From assembly GCF_049243985.1 (NCBI RefSeq), contig NC_135381.1, forward strand, positions 16,479,345 through 16,543,344: a DNA stretch of 64,000 bases. The letters are read 5' to 3'. A model generated the notes under the pieces. It did no database searches and was not told the origin of the DNA. It saw only the letters and a list, made by a program, of their open reading frames with translations. Positions 58,601 to 64,000 of the stretch are shown here, piece by piece (position 1 is the stretch's first letter; each line of letters starts with the position of its first letter). This DNA comes from Paroedura picta (taxonomy: Eukaryota; Chordata; Lepidosauria; Squamata; Gekkonidae). A program made the translations under genes and the position numbers.

Positions 58601-59095
58601 GGACGGCCACGTCGCTGGAGGGCCGACTCACCGGAGCGCTCCTCGGAGGACGGGCCAAGTAGCCAATGGGGAGCCGTGCAAAGCCACTTGGCCTGGATGC
58701 GGCTCCTGATTCGCCCCTTAGGCTTTTATTTATACCGCTCCGCAGGAGATATGCAATATATATATCGCATATTGGCTTTCCTTGAAATTCCCAAGACATG
58801 GATGGATGGTCTGTAAGTTAACCAAGTTTGTGTGCAGTGCAAGGAACACTCCTGAAGCACGTTGGTTGGCTTTCCTCTCTTCTGACATCTGCAGGATTCA
58901 GGCCAAGCCCAGTAGTTAGTTTCAGGATGTCCTTTAAATTTTTTTCTGTGCCTAACCGACTCTTCTCTCCTACCTACTGCAGTTCGCTTGATGGTTGAAA
59001 ACCCCTATGAGACCCGCTCAGACAGCTTCTACTTCGTGGACAACAAACTCATCATGCACAATAAGGCCGACTATGCGTACAATGGAGGGCAGTAA
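50261..59095 (+). CDS. UNC119B: UNC119B, lipid-binding chaperone (gene span, five coding exons)
   Basis: Coding exons are 50261-50459, 52466-52579, 53526-53640, 55120-55292 and 58983-59095, giving 237 aa (human 251). UNC119 proteins form a beta-sandwich with a hydrophobic pocket that binds the myristoyl group of cargo such as NPHP3 and transducin alpha and releases it in cilia under ARL3-GTP. The N-terminal 60 residues are low-complexity and diverged. From [20 protein letters not shown] to the end [18 protein letters not shown] the protein is close to human UNC119B. The paralogue UNC119 is less likely, given the MSGS start, the acidic insert and the neighbours. All introns are GT-AG and phases agree. 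Confidence 0.97.
51484..51603 (+). mobile_element. Short interspersed module A (possible Penelope-like end), copy 3
   Basis: CTGAGGAAGAGTGCTTGCAC, TCGAAAGCTCACGCCTTGAA, TAAATCTTTG, AAAGGTGCTACTGGACTCTG and CTACTACAGACCAACACGGC occur in order. This is the forward orientation of the copy at 38,519-38,700 with about 90% agreement by eye. Confidence 0.6.
52294..52429. mobile_element. Palindromic hAT element, copy 5, next to UNC119B exon 2
   Basis: The 136-bp full-length copy has perfect 8-bp target duplications ATCTAAAT at 52,286-52,293 and 52,430-52,437. Its two arms are complementary almost throughout. The right duplication ends 28 bp before UNC119B exon 2, so the insertion is inside the 3' splice region. 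Confidence 0.95.
52466..52579 (+). CDS. UNC119B: UNC119B exon 2
   Basis: Encodes [20 protein letters not shown] to FEIAKPSAL. The start of the beta-sandwich is nearly identical to human. The acceptor TTTTTGTTTCTTCCTTCTCCTAG is strong, which may help tolerate the nearby transposon. Confidence 0.96.
52580..53525 (+). other. UNC119B: UNC119B intron 2
   Basis: No repeat or other feature was recognised apart from a C10-type homopolymer near 53,260. Confidence 0.6.
53526..53640 (+). CDS. UNC119B: UNC119B exon 3, acidic insert and core
   Basis: Encodes [20 protein letters not shown] and [18 protein letters not shown] plus two bases. The poly-Asp run is coded by a pure GAT repeat (53,535-53,552), a coding microsatellite; human has mainly Glu here (DQEEDEEEGGG). 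The donor is GTGAGT. Confidence 0.96.
53641..55119 (+). other. UNC119B: UNC119B intron 3
   Basis: Contains a palindromic hAT copy at 54,113-54,248 and a short (CA)n at about 54,830. Nothing else was recognised. Confidence 0.7.
54113..54248. mobile_element. Palindromic hAT element, copy 6
   Basis: 136 bp from CAGGGGTAGTCAAACTGCGG to its inverted partner ending TTTGACTACTCCTG. It has the same structure as copies 1 and 5. The flanking octamers (AACCTATG and GTGTACAG) do not match, so the target duplication is lost or the flank was rearranged. Confidence 0.9.
55120..55292 (+). CDS. UNC119B: UNC119B exon 4, core beta-sandwich
   Basis: Encodes [40 protein letters not shown] and [17 protein letters not shown] plus one base, almost identical to human. 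These segments line the lipid pocket in UNC119 structures. The donor is GTAAGT. Confidence 0.98.
55606..55636 (+). repeat. (TG)n microsatellite
   Basis: About fifteen uninterrupted TG units in UNC119B intron 4, the longest dinucleotide run in the window. Confidence 0.95.
57425..57615 (+). mobile_element. tRNA-Ala-derived SINE
   Basis: The head GGGCTGTGGCTCAGTGG and box B TCAGGTTCAATCCTCAG is followed by a body with TGTGAAAGACCCTGGAGGGC, CTGAGTAGACCATACTGACT and CTCATTCAATGTTAAGGC. It is the opposite orientation of the copy at 14,322-14,534. The anticodon region is altered (AGAATACAG). Confidence 0.82.
57620..57935 (+). mobile_element. L2/CR1-type LINE 3' region, decayed
   Basis: T-rich 3' UTR-like sequence ends AACTGTAAGCTGTCTCAAATAG and CTCCTAAATAAATACA, the terminal layout of the LINE copies at 36,120 and 63,780. 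The coding part is not readable. Confidence 0.45.
58415..58690. other. Unexplained GC/CpG-rich island in UNC119B intron 4
   Basis: About 275 bp of high-CpG sequence with sharp edges inside AT-rich intron. A CCAAT motif (AGTAGCCAATGGG) lies at about 58,657 and TATTTATA at about 58,726. No recognised coding exon or repeat family; it could be a young transposon piece or an internal promoter. Confidence 0.5.
58983..59095 (+). CDS. UNC119B: UNC119B last coding exon
   Basis: Completes Ile and encodes [20 protein letters not shown] and [16 protein letters not shown], then TAA at 59,093-59,095. The C-terminus is essentially identical to human. The acceptor TCTTCTCTCCTACCTACTGCAG is strong. Confidence 0.98.
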
Positions 59096-59744
59096 CTGTT
59101 ACAGCTGCATCGTTCAAACTTTGTGCTACTAGTAGCTAACCTGTATGCACAGAAGGAGGGCAGAAGAGCCTGGTTCCTGCTCCATCGCCTCTTGTGGAAC
59201 ATCCTGCAAGACAAGACGTGAAATGAAGGGTGACCTGATACGACAGTAAAAGAGCTCTGCTTGCAACTCTGCCCTCCCCAACAATGTTACTTCTTTGGCC
59301 TCTTTGGTTTCCAATGATGCTCTAGTCCGATAACAGGTCAGACTACGAAGTGTTAACTGATGCAGCAGTTCTTGTCACTGGGCAGACTTGGCCTGTATTT
59401 TTGTGCATTCTCTCCCTTCGCCAGAAAAGACCACTTTATGTCCAGAGACCATTCAGTCAGGTTCTGCTGCCTTTTGCAGGTACTGGGTAACAGTTAAGTA
59501 GCAATCTCCCTTTGAAGGGCCCTGGGATCTGGTGGGGACACCAAAGGTTCAGCCAGTATACGTGATGGAGACTGCCTCATAGTTTTCTTGCCGCACAGCA
59601 GTTCTCAAAGACAGCATTAGCACAATGAGTTACTCCACATTTAAAAGGTACAGAACGGTCTCTTCACCCGTTTGTGGCCTTGCATGTCCTTTGGGCGCTC
59701 TTTGTGCACCTGCTTGCAAAGAGGAAACCCAGAGGCAGCATATG

Positions 59745-59880
59745 GTATGATAGTTAGAGGGCCAGACTAAACCGTGTGGGAGCAGATTCCATTCCCTGCC
59801 CTGACTTGAAACTTGTTGAGTGACCAGTGGTCAGTCTCTCTGTTTCAGCCTAACCTTGTGAGGATAAAGGACATTGGGGT
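59745..59880 (+). mobile_element. MIR-like SINE fragment
   Basis: GGTATGATAGTTAGAGGGCC, then GAAACTTGTTGAGTGACCAG and TCTCTGTTTCAGCCTAACCT, ending CTTGTGAGGATAAAG. This order of modules is that of MIR/CORE SINEs. It lies within the likely UNC119B 3' UTR. Confidence 0.55.
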
Positions 59881-62800
59881 GGCATAAAGGCCTTTTGTGT
59901 CCAGAAAATAGGAGGAGGCGGAGCTTAGCATCGCCACTTCCCCCTGGTACCTATCTCATAGGATAGTTTTGTCCTTCCCTTGAGAGGGTGTGCAAAGTGA
60001 GGTGGGTAAGGGATGGGTGTTGCCAGGAGCTGCCTGATAGACATGCTACAAGGTAGGTCAGTTCTTCCAAAGGATTTTTCCTTTATCTGCTGAAAAAGCA
60101 ACAATTCCTGAAAAGGTATTATCTTTAAAAATTGTGGTGTTAATCAGCCTGTATTTACCTGGATGCGGGCTTCATCTCATGCCATTTTCATATTCTAGAA
60201 TGCTTTCCTTGTGTGGTGAGGTGCGGCCTTTGCGCTTAACTGTGCAGTGAAAGCGAGAAATGAAGGGATTTCCACACCCCCTCGAAAAAAATTCTTCCTG
60301 TGCTTTCCCTACTTGATTGGCTCAATATGTGGTTTAGGAAATTGATGACACTCTTGCTGTTGGAGATGCAATTCACCCTATACATGTGACTTATAGTCAA
60401 CCAGCCAGTTGCTGAGTGTCTGGCCCTGGGAGAAAGGGGAGCGTGCCTCAGCCATTGAGAGAGGTGTCTGCTTCTTTGTCTGTGACTACCTCCTGCAGTC
60501 TTTTTTGTCCCAATCTTCTCATTGCCTATCCCTTTCTTGCCTTGCTTCAAAGCAAAGGTGGTATTTCCTGTGCCAGAGGAAATGTGTTGAGGAATGGTAT
60601 CTTTAAAGGCCCTCAAGTCAGTGGCTGATAATCCAGTGTGGTGATCTATGTAAGAGGCAATTTAAGTAAAATCAGATGACCTCAGAAGAATGCTTTGGGT
60701 ACTTGAGCTTGTCCCTTGGAAGGGAAATTCCTTTGTCCCCTGGCACTAAATCCCTATTGGGATGGTAACAGTCCAAAAGTTGGACACAAGGGGGCGATGG
60801 AGTGGCCAATGAGGAAAGTGCAGAATGCCAATCACTGGTCTTACTTTAAAAGAGAAGATATTTCAAGCAACCCAAACCTATGAAATAGTGGGTTATAATA
60901 AAGCTGGGCATGTCGCAGGTGGTTACTTGAGAGGGTTTTTATTGGGGGGGGCAGATAATACAGAATACATTTCCGGTACCCTTCTTGTTGCTTCCAAAAA
61001 GCACCAGTTCTTCAAAGGATGGTTGTCCCGTTTGTCTCTTCCAGTTCCTCAGTTGTCTCCTGAATTATGCTAACTTTGTTGCAGACAGCCTGCTGTTCTC
61101 TGTAGAAAGGTGCCTTTTTCTCCCTGTATTCAAGGCCACATAATAGAGGAACATTAAAGGAGCTCCATTTTTGTTCCGTACCAGATGGTGGGAGTCCCTG
61201 CATCGATGTGGTTAAACAACCAGTGCCTTTAAACATCATTTTCTGTGTTGCTCAGGCTTGTACATGTAGTAGATCCTGTCTGCTTCCCTGTGCCTGGGTG
61301 TAGCCAGGAAGGTTACATAGCAATCTGACCCAGGAATAGGTATAGTCAGCAGTAAAGTCTTGTCAGGGAGGTTTATGTCAGTGACCCATTCCCTGTCACC
61401 GGTTCTCTTGAAAGCTGATGCTCTCCCCACCACGAATCTAAGCCACTCTCTGCGTGCCTTGTGTGAGAATAAACTACCACCTCAGCAATAAGAAACAGAA
61501 GGGCTGGAAGGGAGGAGAGTAGCTTGTTAGATGCCAGCACTGGCCTGCTGCTTTACTGGACCAAATGTTGAAAGGGGAGAACGGTGCTGGAAGTGACGAA
61601 CATGGCCAGAAGTGCCATGGTGCAGTCTGAATGGGACACATTCTTAAAAAGGGTCATCCTCCATTTCTGTGAGGTCAGCGTATGTAGCTTCCCCCCCCTT
61701 TTTTTTTTTTCCTTTTGCTGCCCCTTGATACAAGCCACCCAGGCCATATTTGTTGGGATCAGTAGCTCTGTTGTGGAAACGTGTATTCCCTCTGAGAGGG
61801 CTGTCATTTTGGTACAGAAACTGCATTAATGGGTTGCTTGCTAAGGTGATAAGAGTTGTGTTGACCGTGGAGGAAGCAGAATATAGTAATAGCCTCCATC
61901 CAAAGGGGCATTTAAGTGTATGCTTTAATTAAATGGGCCAGTGACTCTAGTAGCTATAAATCCATCCAAATCTGCCATGTTAAAAGTAGCTTACTAATTC
62001 CTACACAGCAATTGCATGTGTGACAGGAGAAGTCGGTTATGATAGCCGGTGCCCTGGACCTGCCTAGTGAATCTGGGCCAGAGTATTATTCCCCTTGACT
62101 TGATTTATAGTCATCACTTTCCATTTGTGTGTGTGTGTTCCTTCTTATAACGATGGAGAACAAAAGCAGGAGTGTAGGGCTTGTCATGTTCCTCGAGTGG
62201 AATGGAAATTTGCTTCCCACGGGAATAACGCATACAACCTTTGGAAACAGGATACATTAGCGGAGATTGACTGGAGAGGCATCGACAGGCACATGATAGG
62301 GGATTGTGGTGAGATTGTCATGTTTGCCATCAAGTATCTGCCCTGTAGCATCAAACTGTTAGGCTCATGATGTTTTCAACAAATTCTACTTTTTCTCATG
62401 ATTGGATGCTGCTCAGTTCTGTAGGTCCCAAACGTTGGATGCAATCCTAGGAGTAATAATCAACATCCTTCATCACCACTACACAATAAAGGAGACCTAG
62501 TAATAAGGGGACAGCTGTATTATATTAGCAGTTCCCCTTGCCAAGCACCAGCAAATATCATGGTCAGTTGTGTAGACCTCTCCTTTTTAAATCTTAAAAG
62601 CACATCAGACTCAGGCAAGGTATTCAAGTATTTCTCATTGCCACTGATTTTTGAGCACCTGCTTGTAATGATAGCATAAGACTGGCTATATAAAATTATG
62701 TGATCAAATTACCAGCAGGGAGGTTGGGGACTAGTTACAGTGCTAGCAAAACAGAGCCCCAGCACAGCTTTATGGCTCTGAGTCAGACGGGGAAACAATT

Positions 62801-63175
62801 CCTCACTTGTCTTCTTTTGCAACTAGCTTTCTGTTTTATGGTGGTTTTTGACTGAGAGTATGTCCATGTCTTGGTCTTTGGTTTTTTCTGCATCTGAAGC
62901 CCAGAGAAGGGCCCTAGGAGTGGTTCCCTTTATGTGTAGGAAGAACAGTAGCAAGTCCAGAAGAGTTTTCCTAAGTATATTTTTCTGTCAAGGTATTTTT
63001 TCACAAATAATGGCTGAAATGTCAGTGAAATTGTCTGTGATTCCCCCCTCCCCCCTTTTCACCTCTTCCAACCGTTCCCTTCATGGTTGATCTGTCATCT
63101 TGTTTTTCTCCTGGACCATAGTATGTTCTAGCGGACTTATTTGTATAAAATGTTATTTTGTCACAAGCAATAGTA

Positions 63176-63181
63176 ATTAAA
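63176..63181 (+). terminator. UNC119B: Probable distal poly(A) signal ATTAAA (UNC119B)
   Basis: ATTAAA in AATAGTAATTAAAAAC, followed by an A-rich then T-rich stretch (TTTGATTCTTGTCTTAATTTG). A variant signal, chosen because the sequence upstream (TGTTATTTTGTCACAAGC) is distinctive and repeats resume right after it. Confidence 0.45.
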
Positions 63182-63355
63182 AACAAAACAAAATTTACAC
63201 TTTGATTCTTGTCTTAATTTGCTTCATATTGTTAGGAGCAAGGGCTGGGAGATCTACATATTGTAAAAATGCAAGGATTTTAAAAATGGAACCAATCGAT
63301 TCCAGCCGACACAATGATAGGCAATAAGTAGTTTTGTTGTTCTTGAAGCATATAG

Positions 63356-63740
63356 CAGTGGTTCTCAAACTTCTTAATGTCGCGATCCTTTAATATAGTT
63401 CCTCATGTTATAGTGACCCTCCAAGCATAAAATGATGCAAGTGTTCTTTCACATAAATTAAATCGAAACTGACCAATGGCATGAAGATCCACTGTTTATG
63501 ATTGCATATGAATTGGTTTTTCCCCAGGGTTTCTCAGTTCAGTTCTGCCTCTTTCCCACGATACCCATCTCGCTCTTTTCCACAGCTCCAGACAGACGAA
63601 CGCTTTATCTCGATCTACCCCGCAAGGTTGTTCTGTGGATGGTGCCCCCCGCCAGCCAAACTGCTTGTACTGCCGCAACTCCTGTGAAAGGGTCATTCGA
63701 CCCCCAAAGGGGTCTCGACCCCCCAGGCTGAGAACCACTG
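63356..63740. mobile_element. SPIN/OC1-like non-autonomous hAT element
   Basis: The left end CAGTGGTTCTCAAACTTCTT and the right end GGCTGAGAACCACTG form hAT-type terminal repeats. Next to the ends are AATGTCGCGATCCTTTAATA, TAGTTCCTCATGTTATAGTG and, on the right, TGTGAAAGGGTCATTCGACC and CCCAAAGGGGTCTCGACC, strings I recall from the SPIN and OposCharlie families of tetrapods. The flanks GCATATAG and GCATATGT agree at six of eight positions. There is no transposase frame. Confidence 0.8.
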
Positions 63741-63838
63741 GCATATGTATTGTTTTATGTATTGTTCTTTGTTCTTATGTAAACCGCCCTGAGCCCCCGG
63801 GGAGGGCGGTATATAAATATAATAAATAAATAAATATA
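63741..63838 (+). mobile_element. L2/CR1-type LINE 3' tail
   Basis: TGTAAACCGCCCTGAGCCCC, CGGGGAGGGCGGTATATAAA and an AATAAATAAATAAAT end form the best-preserved copy of the LINE tail in the window, with a visible inverted pair CCGCCCT/AGGGCGG. The SPIN-like element abuts it and probably inserted into it. Confidence 0.65.
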
Positions 63839-64000
63839 GTGTCTGCTGATAATAGGATGTCAACATGCCTGTTTAAGATTACACAGTACAGTGATGGACC
63901 CATTTCCCATTCAGAAACGTTTGGTTGCTGACATCATATGGCATGAGGCCAAGCTGTGTTTTCTTCCTACCTGACGGTCATGTGGGAGAAAAGCATGCTG

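Larger units (their letters stand above)
55293..58982 (+). other. UNC119B: UNC119B intron 4
   Basis: A long (TG)n tract lies at 55,606-55,636, a tRNA-Ala SINE at 57,425-57,615, an LINE tail at 57,620-57,935 and an unexplained GC-rich island at 58,415-58,690. The rest shows nothing recognised. Confidence 0.7.
59096..63200 (+). other. UNC119B: Probable UNC119B 3' UTR
   Basis: About 4.1 kb from the stop to the ATTAAA near 63,176. It contains one MIR-like SINE. Intermediate AATAAA signals lie at 61,468-61,473 and 62,485-62,490. No ACADS exon was found in the rest of the window. Confidence 0.5.

Noticed and set aside
59200-64000. Start of ACADS
   Set aside because: No acyl-CoA dehydrogenase exon or CpG island was seen before the window ends.

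Overview
This window is nuclear DNA from a squamate reptile, most likely a lizard. The evidence is intron-containing vertebrate genes set in a repeat landscape typical of squamates: a BovB (RTE) LINE with an open reading frame, a tRNA-derived Sauria-type SINE with a BovB-like tail, 5S-rRNA-derived SINEs, tRNA-Ala-derived SINEs, L2/CR1-type LINE ends, and several hAT-type DNA transposons. No prokaryotic feature, CRISPR array or structural RNA gene was seen.

Three complete protein-coding genes lie on the + strand in the order CABP1 - MLEC - UNC119B. This is the order I recall for human 12q24.31 (POP5-CABP1-MLEC-UNC119B-ACADS), so the locus is an ordinary conserved syntenic block. CABP1 (6,405-23,542) has six coding exons. 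They give the short form of 167 aa when the alternative second exon is skipped and a long form of 226 aa when it is used; the caldendrin first exon was not found. MLEC (27,000-41,256) has five coding exons and encodes a 286-aa type I ER membrane lectin with every ligand-binding residue I can place conserved; a long 3' UTR follows. UNC119B (50,261-59,095) has five coding exons, encodes a 237-aa lipid-binding chaperone, and probably has a 3' UTR of about 4 kb. The gene products do not form a pathway. CaBP1 is a neuronal calcium sensor, malectin acts in ER glycoprotein quality control, and UNC119B carries myristoylated proteins to cilia.

Layout: 1-6,050 is an upstream intergenic stretch with a BovB 3' end and older repeats; 6,050-24,100 is CABP1; 24,100-25,700 is intergenic with SINE and LINE fragments; 25,780-27,400 is a large CpG island holding the MLEC promoter and, possibly, a divergent minus-strand first exon; 27,000-45,940 is MLEC; 46,000-49,700 is intergenic with DIRS-like fossils and a foldback element; 49,740-50,800 is the UNC119B CpG island; 50,261-63,200 is UNC119B; the right edge holds a SPIN-like hAT element in an LINE tail.

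I did not find a new biological system. The observations most worth a second look are: a palindromic hAT insertion 28 bp upstream of UNC119B exon 2 whose target duplication may carry the branch site; a minus-strand ORF with strong start and splice-donor context in the MLEC CpG island; a 38-bp minisatellite with a two-unit higher-order pattern in MLEC intron 1; tandem splice acceptors in CABP1; and a possible 71-residue N-terminal extension of UNC119B.
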